A stretch of DNA of 49,145 bases from Chloroflexota bacterium (GTDB taxonomy: Bacteria; Chloroflexota; Anaerolineae; UBA4142; SHND01): contig JACQWQ010000006.1 in assembly GCA_016209205.1 (NCBI GenBank), forward strand, positions 1 to 49,145. The letters run 5' to 3'. A program made the position numbers and the translations under genes. Below, one piece after another: positions 1 through 7,316 of this stretch. The notes below the pieces were generated by a model that did not search any database, was not told where the DNA came from, and was given only the letters and a program-made list of their open reading frames with translations. Within the stretch, counting starts at the first letter, position 1. Every line of letters begins with the position of its first letter.

Positions 1-327
1 TCCGTTACCCTATCCGTAGGCAGCGCGTGCGCGGGGGAAGGACTGCCAACGGATGTGAAAAACGGATGAACGGATGGGCGCGTCCGTATCCGTTCATCCG
101 TTACAATATCCGTTGGCAGCGCGTGCGCGGGGGAAGGACTGCCAACGGATGTGAAAAACGGATGAACGGATGGGCGCGTTCGTATCCGTTCATCCGTTAC
201 CCTATCCGTTGGCAGCGCGTGCGCGGGGGAAGAGCTGCCAACGGATGTGAAAAACGGATGAACGGATGGACGCGTTCGTATCCGTTCATCCGTTACCTTA
301 TCCGTTGGCAGCGCGTGGGGTGCAACT
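1..327. repeat. 96-bp tandem repeat array with internal palindrome
   Basis: At least three near-identical 96-bp units run from the window edge; the anchor CAGCGCGTG recurs at 21, 117, 213 and 309. Each unit holds ACGGATGAACGGATGG, a short spacer, then TCCGTTCATCCGTTA, so every unit can fold into a hairpin, and the arms are themselves made of an 8-bp step (AACGGATG). An open frame through the array would give a repetitive protein, which I treat as spurious. The last unit ends 19 bases before the next gene's start codon. The array may continue left of the window. Confidence 0.9.
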
Positions 328-834
328 ATGCCGAGAGACAAGTCAAAACTGAATCCAGAAATCCCTTATCAGGACATTACTTATCGCATTATCGGCTGCG
401 CGATGCGTGTACATAATCGCTTGGGTCCGGGCTTGCGCGAAAAGATGTACCAACGCGCGTTGACGGCGGAAATGCGCACCGATGGACTGGAAGTGGATGA
501 AGAATACCGCGTGGATGTGTACGATGGCGAGGTTTGGATTGGCGTAACATGGCCTGACCATCTCGTTGATAAAAAGGTCGTCGTCGAAATCGAGGCATTC
601 CCCCATTTCTTGACCAAGCAAGAAGTGGCGCAAACGATTGGCTTTTTGGCGGCGCTGGACGCGCCCGTGGGTTTGCTCATCAATTTCGGAAGAAAACGGT
701 TAGATTATCAGCGCATCCTTCCGCCCGAAGATTTACAGGACTGGAAGAAAAACATTCGCCGCTTTTTGTGGCGACCACCGGGGCAAGCGCCGCCGCAGCG
801 CGCGCGGGATGAAACCAAGTCAACAGATGCGTAA
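328..834 (+). CDS. GxxExxY family protein
   Basis: 168 residues. The family signature appears as GLREKMY near residues 35-41, followed by a VVEIEAF strand and a LLINFGRKRLDYQRI-like C-terminal core, which is how GxxExxY proteins (PF13366) look. The family is distantly related to PD-(D/E)XK nuclease folds, but its biochemical role is not established. The start is the ATG just after the 96-bp repeat array, with a GGGGTG stretch upstream. The tail after about residue 150 is Pro/Arg-rich and extends toward the downstream ACGGATG repeat. These genes often occur singly next to repeats, as here. Family assignment is firm; function unknown. Confidence 0.85.
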   Translation: MPRDKSKLNPEIPYQDITYRIIGCAMRVHNRLGPGLREKMYQRALTAEMRTDGLEVDEEYRVDVYDGEVWIGVTWPDHLVDKKVVVEIEAFPHFLTKQEVAQTIGFLAALDAPVGLLINFGRKRLDYQRILPPEDLQDWKKNIRRFLWRPPGQAPPQRARDETKSTDA

Positions 835-970
835 ACGGATGAAGACGGACAACGGATGGGAAACGGATAAACGGATGCGCGCGCGCTTATCCGTTGTCCG
901 CGCGTGGGGATGACGCACAACGGATGGGTGCGTCCCTATCCGTTCATCCGTTCGGTATCCGTTGTCCGCG
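835..970. repeat. ACGGATG repeat, degenerate copies
   Basis: This gap carries further copies of the motif seen at the window start: AACGGATG steps facing CATCCGTT steps around 833-965, without the regular 96-bp period. The GxxExxY gene is therefore bracketed on both sides by the same repeat family. Confidence 0.75.
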
Positions 971-983
971 TACTGGAGGAACC

Positions 984-1169
984 ATGGCAGAAAATATTCG
1001 GCGCATCGTTTGTTGGAACTGCAAAAAAGTGTTTCGGGTGGATCTCGGAGAAATCGGCAACGAGGTCGTGGTGGTGTATCGCGGGCGCAAAAAAGAGGAA
1101 CAGACGCCCGTGAAAAAATTGATTGTCAAATGTCCCCACTGCGACAAAGAGAACGAGATTACGGTGTAA
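984..1169 (+). CDS. Small zinc-ribbon protein
   Basis: 61 residues starting MAENIRR. Two Cys pairs, CWNC near residue 10 and CPHC near residue 51, make a typical one-metal zinc ribbon, with a basic GRKKEEQ loop between them. The ATG at 984 is preceded by GGAGG at 976-980; longer upstream starts would translate repeat DNA and are rejected. It ends three bases before the next gene, so the two are probably co-transcribed. It could bind nucleic acid or a protein partner, but no specific function can be read from the sequence. Confidence 0.7.
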   Translation: MAENIRRIVCWNCKKVFRVDLGEIGNEVVVVYRGRKKEEQTPVKKLIVKCPHCDKENEITV

Positions 1170-1172
1170 CGT

Positions 1173-1634
1173 ATGACAGACGAAATCATTCACGGCAAAC
1201 CGCCCAGCAGCGAAAGCGTCAAATGGCTGGCGCTGATGGAAAGCGCGCGCGACAAATCGCTGGAAACGATTGACGAAGCCGCCAAGCAGTTGATCGGGCT
1301 GGACGGTCTCATCAGCGGCATTTATTTCGGCGCGGTAACGTTTGCCAATCTCAAACCGGCGGTGTTGAATCCGTTGAGCGGCGCGCTGCTGCTCGCGCCC
1401 ATCGGATTATGGTTCTTGAGTTTGATATTCGCCGTGCTGACCATTGCGCCGGGGAAATATCCGTACAATCCCCATTCGCCCGACGACGCGCGGCGGCAGT
1501 ATGAAAATATCGTCGAGCGCAAGTATCGCCGGTTGCAAATCGCGTTATGGCTCTTTGTCGCCAGCGTCGCGGCATTGGGCATCGCAATGACTGTTTATTT
1601 GGATTGGGTGTCCAAAGGTCAAATTACGAATTGA
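1173..1634 (+). CDS. Small membrane protein of unknown function
   Basis: 153 residues. A soluble N-terminal segment of about 40 residues (charged, helical) precedes hydrophobic segments near residues 42-58, 68-90 and 123-143, so it likely has two or three membrane spans. Between the second and third lies a polar stretch with NPHSPDDARRQYENIVERKYRRL, resembling the cytosolic loop of other small uncharacterised membrane proteins. It follows the zinc-ribbon gene by three bases and precedes the GlcF-like gene by ten, suggesting a short operon. I do not recognise a named family. Confidence 0.6.
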   Translation: MTDEIIHGKPPSSESVKWLALMESARDKSLETIDEAAKQLIGLDGLISGIYFGAVTFANLKPAVLNPLSGALLLAPIGLWFLSLIFAVLTIAPGKYPYNPHSPDDARRQYENIVERKYRRLQIALWLFVASVAALGIAMTVYLDWVSKGQITN

Positions 1635-1644
1635 GGTCGAGCCA

Positions 1645-3123
1645 ATGGCAGAGGAGCGGATTAAAGCGAAAGACATTCCAGTCCACGGTTTCACGATTCC
1701 CGATCCGCCGAGCGATGCGGATTTGTTGCGCTGCGTGCACTGCGGCTTGTGTCTCAACCACTGCCCGACGTATCGCTTGACAGGTCTTGAAACCGAGTCG
1801 CCGCGCGGCAGAATTTTCTTGATCAAGGAGCTCGCGGAAGGCAAGCAGGTTGTCAACGATACATTTGCCGAACACATTGACCTCTGTTTGATTTGCCGCA
1901 ATTGCGAAACGGTCTGCCCGAGCGGCGTGCGTTACGGCGTGTTGGTTGAAGCGGCGCGCGGGGAAATTGTGAAACAACGCGCGCAGGTGGGCGAGCCAAG
2001 TTTTGTGCGCCGCCTCGTGTTCCAACATCTTTTTCCGTATCCGAACCGTTTGAATTTTGTCGTCGGCGCGATGGGCTTGTATCAATGGCTCTTGCAGCCG
2101 CTCGTGCACAAAGCGGGCATTTTGAACTGGTTCGGACGGCTCGGCGAAATGGAAGCGCTGCTGCCGGAGGGGCGCAAGCTGCGCGCGTTCAAGACCTCAC
2201 CCCACACCTCACCCCCGACCCCTCTCCTAAAAGGAGAGGGGAGAAAGAGCCCACCCCCGACCCCTCTCCTAAAAGGAGAGGGGAGAAAAGAGGACAAGGG
2301 CGAGGGGAGAAAAGACGACACGGAGGGAAAAAAGGGCGAGGGGAGAAAGCATGTTGCGTTGTTTACGGGCTGCATCATGCGCGCGGGGTTTGCGAATATC
2401 CACGAAGCGACGGTGCGTGTGCTGGAACGCAACGGTTATGATGTGCGCGTGCCGGACGGACAGATTTGCTGCGCGGCGCTGCACGTGCACGCGGGCGAGC
2501 GCGACACGGCAAAAGAAATGGCAAAGAAAAACATAGATTTGTTCCTGCAAGAAAAATGGGACGCGATTGTGATTAACGCGGCGGGCTGCGGCGCACAGCT
2601 CAAGGATTATCCCGAACTCTTTCGCGACGATCCCGCGTATTTCCACAAAGCGGAAAAATTTTCCAAACGCGTCAAGGATGTGAGCGAATTGTTATATGAC
2701 TCGCCTCTCCTTTCGGCAGAGGGGTTGGGGGTGAGGGGAAACGCGGTGATGGACAAACCCGCGCTGAAAACCAAAACGCGCGTCACCTATCAAGACGCCT
2801 GCCACCTCGCGCACGCGCAAAAAATTCGCGTCCAACCGCGCGCCATCTTGAAACAAATCGGGAATCTCGAACTCGTCGAAATGCGCGCATCAGACCGCTG
2901 CTGCGGCAGCGCGGGCATTTACAACGTCGTGCATTCCGAAATGTCGGACCAACTCGTGGACGAAAAAATAGCAAACACACGCGATACCCAAGCCGAAATC
3001 GTCGTCACGGGCAACATCGGATGTTTGTTACAGCTCGAGTACGGAAAAAAACGCGCCGGGTGGAACGGACGCGTGATGCATTTGGTGGAATTGTTAGATG
3101 AAGCATACGAACAAGTGCAATAG
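1645..3123 (+). CDS. GlcF-like (Fe-S) oxidoreductase with translated palindromic repeats
   Basis: 492 residues. The N-terminus has two ferredoxin-type [4Fe-4S] motifs, CVHCGLCLNHCP and CLICRNCETVCP. The C-terminal half has two CCG (DUF3483/heterodisulfide-reductase-type) domains, seen as TGCIMR/CCAALHVHAG and ACHLAHAQ/RCCGSAG. This is the architecture of the glycolate oxidase iron-sulfur subunit and related lactate or glycerol-3-phosphate oxidoreductase subunits, which pass electrons from a flavoprotein partner to the quinone pool. No FAD-binding partner (GlcD/E) is visible nearby. Unusually, residues of about 190-235 are encoded by two 42-bp palindromic repeat units plus a degenerate G/A-rich tail, and a third repeat-like segment lies near residue 355. 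Both insertions fall between domains and keep the frame. Confidence 0.88.
   Translation: MAEERIKAKDIPVHGFTIPDPPSDADLLRCVHCGLCLNHCPTYRLTGLETESPRGRIFLIKELAEGKQVVNDTFAEHIDLCLICRNCETVCPSGVRYGVLVEAARGEIVKQRAQVGEPSFVRRLVFQHLFPYPNRLNFVVGAMGLYQWLLQPLVHKAGILNWFGRLGEMEALLPEGRKLRAFKTSPHTSPPTPLLKGEGRKSPPPTPLLKGEGRKEDKGEGRKDDTEGKKGEGRKHVALFTGCIMRAGFANIHEATVRVLERNGYDVRVPDGQICCAALHVHAGERDTAKEMAKKNIDLFLQEKWDAIVINAAGCGAQLKDYPELFRDDPAYFHKAEKFSKRVKDVSELLYDSPLLSAEGLGVRGNAVMDKPALKTKTRVTYQDACHLAHAQKIRVQPRAILKQIGNLELVEMRASDRCCGSAGIYNVVHSEMSDQLVDEKIANTRDTQAEIVVTGNIGCLLQLEYGKKRAGWNGRVMHLVELLDEAYEQVQ
2206..2290. repeat. Two 42-bp palindromic units inside the GlcF-like gene
   Basis: Perfect palindromes CCCCTCTCCT-AAA-AGGAGAGGGG lie at 2219-2241 and 2261-2283, exactly 42 bp apart. 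Because 42 is divisible by three, they are translated as two copies of a 14-residue PTPLLKGEGRK block. Degenerate GAGGGGAGAAA steps continue to about 2350. The same sequence type is usually intergenic. Confidence 0.9.
2701..2742. repeat. Second repeat-like insertion in the GlcF-like gene
   Basis: CGCCTCTCC followed by GCAGAGGGG and a GTTGGGGGTGAGGGG tail resembles the 2206-2290 repeat type in reduced form. It is read in frame as a Ser/Leu/Gly-rich linker just before the second CCG domain. Confidence 0.6.
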
Positions 3124-3190
3124 TGCGGTAGTGCAATAGTGCGATAGTTTCTCACTATCGCACTATCTCACGATTGCACTATCGCACTAT
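3121..3190. repeat. ATAGTGCG short-period inverted repeat between convergent genes
   Basis: Steps of ATAGTGCG/GTAGTGCA on the left face CGCACTAT/TGCACTAT steps on the right, giving a long imperfect hairpin centred near 3152. It fills the gap between two convergent genes and overlaps the last codons of the minus-strand one. It could act as a bidirectional terminator, though it has no T-tract. The same motif recurs at 45090-45115. Confidence 0.75.
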
Positions 3191-3822
3191 ACATAATTCT
3201 TGGTAAACGGATTCAACAATTTTTCTTCGCCAATCGTCGTCATGGGCCCGTGTCCCGAATAGACCTGTGTCGCATCGGGCAGCGTATACAGTTTCGTGCG
3301 AATCGAACGGAGCAATACTTCGGGCGAACCTCCGGGAAAATCCGTGCGCCCAATCGTGCCGCGCATCAACACATCGCCGACAAACACGATGGCATTGTCC
3401 GCGTTGTAAAGCGCAATCGAACCGGGGGAATGCCCTGGCACCTCGTACACTTGCAATTTGAAATTCCCTGCCTCTACCACATCGCCCTCGCTCAACCATC
3501 GTTCAGGGTCGGGCACGGGCGGCACCGCAATCCCAAACATTTCGCCCTGGCGCTCCACCGATTCCAACACGGGCTTTTCTTGCGCGCCTACCAGCAGCGG
3601 CGCGCCCGTCGCGCGTTTTAACGCCTCCACGCCCATCAAATGATCAAAATGCGCGTGCGTCAAAACAATGCCGCACACGCGCGCGCGTAGATTTTCGACG
3701 GTCGTGTTGATTTGTCGCGCATGCCCGCCCGGATCAATCACCACGACTTGACGCGTAGCATCATCGCCGACAATATAGCAATTTACACCCAACGGCCCCA
3801 CCTGCATTATTTGTAAAAGCAT
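3187..3822 (-). CDS. MBL-fold metallo-hydrolase (glyoxalase II-like)
   Basis: 211 residues from MLLQIMQVG. The metal-binding signature THAHFDH is present, followed by the later His of PGHSPGS, the Asp of FVGDVL and the terminal His of YSGHGP: the full metallo-beta-lactamase ligand set. The overall pattern (NCYIVG, IDPGG) matches the short glyoxalase II-like/YcbL group, which hydrolyse thioesters such as S-lactoylglutathione or similar substrates. I chose the ATG at 3822 because AGGAGG sits six bases upstream on the minus strand; a 14-codon upstream extension has no support. It is convergent with the GlcF-like gene. Exact substrate unknown. Confidence 0.85.
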   Translation of the reverse strand: MLLQIMQVGPLGVNCYIVGDDATRQVVVIDPGGHARQINTTVENLRARVCGIVLTHAHFDHLMGVEALKRATGAPLLVGAQEKPVLESVERQGEMFGIAVPPVPDPERWLSEGDVVEAGNFKLQVYEVPGHSPGSIALYNADNAIVFVGDVLMRGTIGRTDFPGGSPEVLLRSIRTKLYTLPDATQVYSGHGPMTTIGEEKLLNPFTKNYV

Positions 3823-3868
3823 AATGTCCTCCCTGTCGAGATTATACAACACGCGGCGCGACATAGAG

Positions 3869-3898
3869 TTGTGCCAACGCCGCGGAGGGAACTATAAT
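3869..3898 (+). promoter_or_regulatory. Possible sigma-70-type promoter
   Basis: TTGTGC at 3869-3874, 18 bases, then a perfect TATAAT at 3893-3898. It lies in the divergent gap and would read toward the nucleotidyltransferase gene at 4056. The -35 box is weak. Confidence 0.3.
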
Positions 3899-4001
3899 CT
3901 GTTTACAAATCTGCGCGAGAGTAGGAAAGAGTCAAATCGTAATGTACTGTGACAATATTCGCGGCTCACTACATCTATCTCAGAGTACACGGCGTAATAC
4001 A

Positions 4002-4093
4002 ATAGTGTAATGTTTCCAGTTCAAACTGCTTTATCCCTTCCCTCGCTATAGTGTAATGTTTCCAGTTCAAACTGCTTTATCCCTTCCCTCGCT
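4002..4093. repeat. Perfect 46-bp tandem duplication across a start codon
   Basis: Two identical 46-bp copies, 4002-4047 and 4048-4093. Each includes the ATG and first codons of the next gene. The first copy yields a 13-codon frame closed by TAG at the junction (46 is not a multiple of three); only the second copy opens into the gene. Confidence 0.95.
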
Positions 4094-5027
4094 CGACGGC
4101 GCACCCGTGCGCGACCGCGCCATCGTCGCGACATTGCTGTATTATGATCTTTTTGCGTTTCCCCTGCGCGCGGACGAGGTGGTACGTTTTGCGCATGGGC
4201 CCGCTGCCGACGCGCCATGGACCGCGCGCGAGTTGCCGCGCGGCGGGTTGTGGTGGGAATCGCGCGATGGCTTTTGGTTTCTCAAGGGACGCGAACAATG
4301 GATTGCGCGCCGCGTCGAACTACAGACCGCGTCGGCGCGCAAACTGCCGCGTGCCAGAAAATACGCGCGGCTGCTGCAATTGATTCCCGGCGTGCGATTT
4401 ATCGGCGTCACCGGCTCGCTGGCCATGGAATCTGCCGTGCCCGAAGATGACATTGATTTGCTCATCGTCGCCGCGCCAGACCGCTTGTGGCTCACCCGCG
4501 CGCTCGTGTTGTCCGCGTTACTCGCCTGGGGCGTGAAACGTCCCGACGACGCGCGCACGGCATATCCGGACCTGATTTGCGCCAACATTTTCTTGAGCGA
4601 ATGCGATTTGCAGCTCCCGGACGAAAATCTATTTATCGCGCACGAGCTTTGTCAAATGCTGCCGCTGCTAGGTAAAGCAACCTATCGGTCATTCCTCCAC
4701 GCGAATGCGTGGATAAAGAATTATTTGCCGCAATGGCAGCCCACGCATGCGCCATTTCAAGATCGCCCGCCTTGGCGGCGCATCCAGCGCGCCTTTGAAC
4801 TCGGCTTTGCCGACCCGCTCGGCGCGCGCCTCGAACGAGAGCTGGCGCGGCGGCAACTCGAACGCATTCACGGCAAACACGCGCGCGGGCACAATCCCAA
4901 CGTAAAAATTTCGCCGACGCAGCTGCGCTTTCACCCACGCGATTTGTCCGATTATGTAGTAAATACATTTAATGCGCGCTGGAACGCGCTTGCCTGTGAA
5001 CAGTCATCAGTGGTCAGTGATCAGTGA
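4056..5027 (+). CDS. Nucleotidyltransferase-domain protein
   Basis: 323 residues. A GVTGSLAM motif near residue 112 followed by DDIDLLIV gives the G-S-x(n)-D-x-D pattern of the polymerase-beta-type nucleotidyltransferase fold. About 50 N-terminal residues form a separate, probably helical domain. The product could transfer a nucleotide to a small molecule or protein; nothing in the sequence fixes the substrate. The start codon lies in the second copy of a 46-bp duplication. The last residues (EQSSVVSDQ) are encoded by the downstream CTGATGA repeat, so the natural C-terminus has probably been altered. It precedes a B12-type radical SAM gene in the same direction. Confidence 0.7.
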   Translation: MFPVQTALSLPSLDGAPVRDRAIVATLLYYDLFAFPLRADEVVRFAHGPAADAPWTARELPRGGLWWESRDGFWFLKGREQWIARRVELQTASARKLPRARKYARLLQLIPGVRFIGVTGSLAMESAVPEDDIDLLIVAAPDRLWLTRALVLSALLAWGVKRPDDARTAYPDLICANIFLSECDLQLPDENLFIAHELCQMLPLLGKATYRSFLHANAWIKNYLPQWQPTHAPFQDRPPWRRIQRAFELGFADPLGARLERELARRQLERIHGKHARGHNPNVKISPTQLRFHPRDLSDYVVNTFNARWNALACEQSSVVSDQ

Positions 5028-5115
5028 CCAGTAAGTCCCATCCACTGATGACTGATGACTGATGACTGATGACCGATAACTGATGACTGATGACTGATGA
5101 CAGATGACTGACGAC
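5000..5115. repeat. Heptanucleotide CTGATGA array
   Basis: More than a dozen imperfect copies of a 7-bp step (CTGATGA with variants such as CCGATAA and CAGATGA), in one orientation on the right and inverted (TCATCAG) at the left edge. It overlaps the 3' end of the nucleotidyltransferase gene and stops six bases before the next start codon. Related arrays lie at 21618-21665 and 39385-39475. Confidence 0.85.
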
Positions 5116-5120
5116 CATGT

Positions 5121-6620
5121 ATGTCTAAATTTCTCTTTGGTCAGTCTTATTATTTGCGTTTCGATGCGAAATTGTACGCCGAAATGAAACCGTATCCGCC
5201 GCTCGGCTCGCTGTACGCGGCGAGTTACGCGCGTGCGCTTGGCTACGACGTCGCGTTGTTCGACGCCATGCTCGCGCCATCCGAAGACGAATGGGCGCAC
5301 GCGCTCGAGACGCACCAGCCCAAGTACGCCATTTTGTTTGAAGACAATTTCAATTACCTGTCGAAAATGTGTTTGCTCAATATGCGCGCCGCCGCGTTCA
5401 AGATGATGGAAATGGCAAAGGCGCGCGGTTGTGTCGTCATCGTCAACGGCTCGGACGCGACCGATCATCTCGACGACTATTTCGCGCACGGCGCGGATTA
5501 TATTTTGTTGGGTGAAGGGGAAGTGACGTTGGGGGAATTGTTGGGGGCACTGGAGAAAAACGAGAAACGAGAATACGAGAGCATTCGCGGTCTGGGGTGG
5601 CGCGATGACAATGGAAATATTCAGCGCGCACCCAAGCGCGAATTCATCCGCGACCTGGATCGCCTGCCGTTTCCCGCGTGGGATTTGGTGGACATTGCGC
5701 GCTATCAAAAAATCTGGCGCGAGCGACACGGTTATTATTCCATGAACATGGTGACGACGCGCGGCTGTCCGTATTCGTGCAATTGGTGTGCGAAACCGAT
5801 TTACGGTCAGCGGTATAATGTGCGCTCGCCGGAAAACGTCGCGCAAGAATTGCGCTGGCTGCGCGAACATTTTCAACCCGACCATATTTGGTTCGCCGAC
5901 GATATTTTCGGCTTGAAACCGGGTTGGCTCGGACGGTTCGCGGATTTGGTCAACGCTTATGATTGCGCGACCCCGTTCAAATGTTTGCTGCGCGCGGATT
6001 TGGTGACGCCGCAAATTGCCAACGCGTTGCAGCGCGCGAAATGTCACACCGTCTGGATCGGCGCGGAAAGCGGCTCGCAAAAAATTCTCGACGCGATGGA
6101 CAAAGGCGCCACCGTCGAACAAATTTACACCGCGCGCAAGTTACTGGGCGACGCGGGCATTCGCGTCGGCTATTTCATCCAATACGGTTATCGCGGCGAA
6201 ACGCGCGCGGACATCGAACTCACACTGAAAATGATTCGCGAAACGGTGCCCGACGAAATCGGCATTTCAGTTTCCTATCCGCTGCCCGGCACAAAATTTT
6301 ACGAAAACGTGCGCGCTGAATTGGGCGCAAAACAAAATTGGACTGACAGCGACGATTTGGCAATGATGTATCAGGGCACGTATTCGACCGATTTTTATCG
6401 CATTCTCTATCGCGTCACGCACCACGAATTGCGCCGCCTACACGCGGAACGAAAATTGAAACGCGCGCTGCGTGCGCCGCAAACGATTCGCGGTGACACC
6501 ATACGCGCGTTGGGCGCGATCCCGCTGCAAACGCTGCGATTGGCGCGGGCAAGGAATGAGTTGAATGCGCGCGAAAGGCAAGCGCGCGAGCCGATTCGCC
6601 TGTCACCGGAAGCGCTCTAG
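5121..6620 (+). CDS. B12-binding-domain radical SAM protein
   Basis: 499 residues. The N-terminal ~170 residues form a cobalamin-binding-like Rossmann domain (YPPLGSLYAASYARALGYDV, HGADYILLGEGE). The radical SAM core follows with TTRGCPYSCNWC (Cys triad CxxxCxxC) near residue 215, then GAESGS and a PLPGT strand typical of the family. Such enzymes bind a [4Fe-4S] cluster and S-adenosylmethionine to start radical chemistry, commonly methylation of unactivated carbon or ring rearrangement. The substrate is unknown. The start has no clear ribosome binding site because the heptamer array occupies that space. A second member of the same family lies at 15288. Confidence 0.88.
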   Translation: MSKFLFGQSYYLRFDAKLYAEMKPYPPLGSLYAASYARALGYDVALFDAMLAPSEDEWAHALETHQPKYAILFEDNFNYLSKMCLLNMRAAAFKMMEMAKARGCVVIVNGSDATDHLDDYFAHGADYILLGEGEVTLGELLGALEKNEKREYESIRGLGWRDDNGNIQRAPKREFIRDLDRLPFPAWDLVDIARYQKIWRERHGYYSMNMVTTRGCPYSCNWCAKPIYGQRYNVRSPENVAQELRWLREHFQPDHIWFADDIFGLKPGWLGRFADLVNAYDCATPFKCLLRADLVTPQIANALQRAKCHTVWIGAESGSQKILDAMDKGATVEQIYTARKLLGDAGIRVGYFIQYGYRGETRADIELTLKMIRETVPDEIGISVSYPLPGTKFYENVRAELGAKQNWTDSDDLAMMYQGTYSTDFYRILYRVTHHELRRLHAERKLKRALRAPQTIRGDTIRALGAIPLQTLRLARARNELNARERQAREPIRLSPEAL

Positions 6621-6644
6621 TCAAAACGGAAAGGAGCACCCACA

Positions 6645-6908
6645 ATGAGCTCATCTATTGAACGCGAAAGAGTTATTGAGGAGATAAGACGCCTCCCGGA
6701 AAATCGTCTCGACGAGATTTATTCCTTGTTGCATTTTTTTCGGATCGGTCTGGAGACTTCACGTGACAAAATCAAGCCGATTATGCAATTCGCCGGTGCG
6801 TGGAGTGAAATGTCTGAAGATACATTTGCCGATTTTATGCGCAGCATAACCACACGCCGCCAAGAAGCATCTGCAGGGAGACGTATCCGTGAAACAAACA
6901 TTGATTGA
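6645..6908 (+). CDS. VapB-like antitoxin
   Basis: 87 residues, with AAGGAG ten bases upstream of the ATG. The N-terminal RERVIEEIRRLPENRLDEIYSLLHFFRIGLE pattern, followed by QFAGAWSEMSEDTFADFM, is the form seen in small antitoxins paired with PIN-domain VapC toxins in Chloroflexota and cyanobacteria. The C-terminus overlaps the following toxin frame by 20 bases, the usual arrangement. The partner toxin carries an internal stop codon, so this antitoxin may be an orphan. Confidence 0.7.
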   Translation: MSSSIERERVIEEIRRLPENRLDEIYSLLHFFRIGLETSRDKIKPIMQFAGAWSEMSEDTFADFMRSITTRRQEASAGRRIRETNID

Positions 6909-7293
6909 TACGGACATTCTATCCTTGTTTTTTCGCGGACATGCACGCGTCGTCGAAAAATTTCGGGAATAGGTCCAAGAATATGCGCAAGTCAATTTCA
7001 GTATTATCACGTACTATGAAATCACAAGCGGATTGAAACATCGAGACGCGCACAAACAGTTGTCGGTGTTTTTGGAATTTGCCACACAAAACAATATCCT
7101 TCCCTTGACAGAAAAGTCCGTTTTGTCCTCCGCCGAAATGTATGCCACCACACGCGCCAAGGGGACGCCTGTGGACAACATTGATTTATTGATCGCGGGG
7201 ACGGCGCGTGTGAAGGATTGGGTGTTGGTTACACACAATCGCAAACATTATGAAAAAATTGAGGATCTGGAAATTCAAGATTGGAGTGAGTAG
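6889..7293 (+). pseudogene. VapC-like PIN toxin broken by an in-frame TAG
   Basis: Read from GTG at 6889 the frame gives KQTLIDTDILSLFF, then TAG at 6970-6972, then continues in the same frame with NFSIITYYEITSGLK, VDNIDLLIAGTA and LVTHNRKHYEKI to the stop at 7291. These are the PIN-domain acidic residues (D in DTD, E in YYEI, D in VDNID) that would bind metal for RNA cleavage, all intact. One base change (probably CAG to TAG) is the only visible lesion. A downstream restart would lack the first catalytic Asp. Inactivated toxin or, less likely, a sequencing error. Confidence 0.8.
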
Positions 7294-7316
7294 CGAGAAC
7301 AACCTTTGACGAATTG

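Noticed and set aside
1-327. CRISPR array at the window start
   Set aside because: The whole 96-bp unit, including would-be spacers, is repeated; there are no unique spacers and no cas genes.
27-416. Repetitive 129-residue protein across the 96-bp array
   Set aside because: Its sequence is only the translated repeat, it has no ribosome site and it overlaps the real start of the GxxExxY gene.
5007-6122. Long minus-strand frame opposite the radical SAM gene
   Set aside because: It is a frame shadow of a high-GC gene: no motifs, and the plus strand has a complete catalytic domain.
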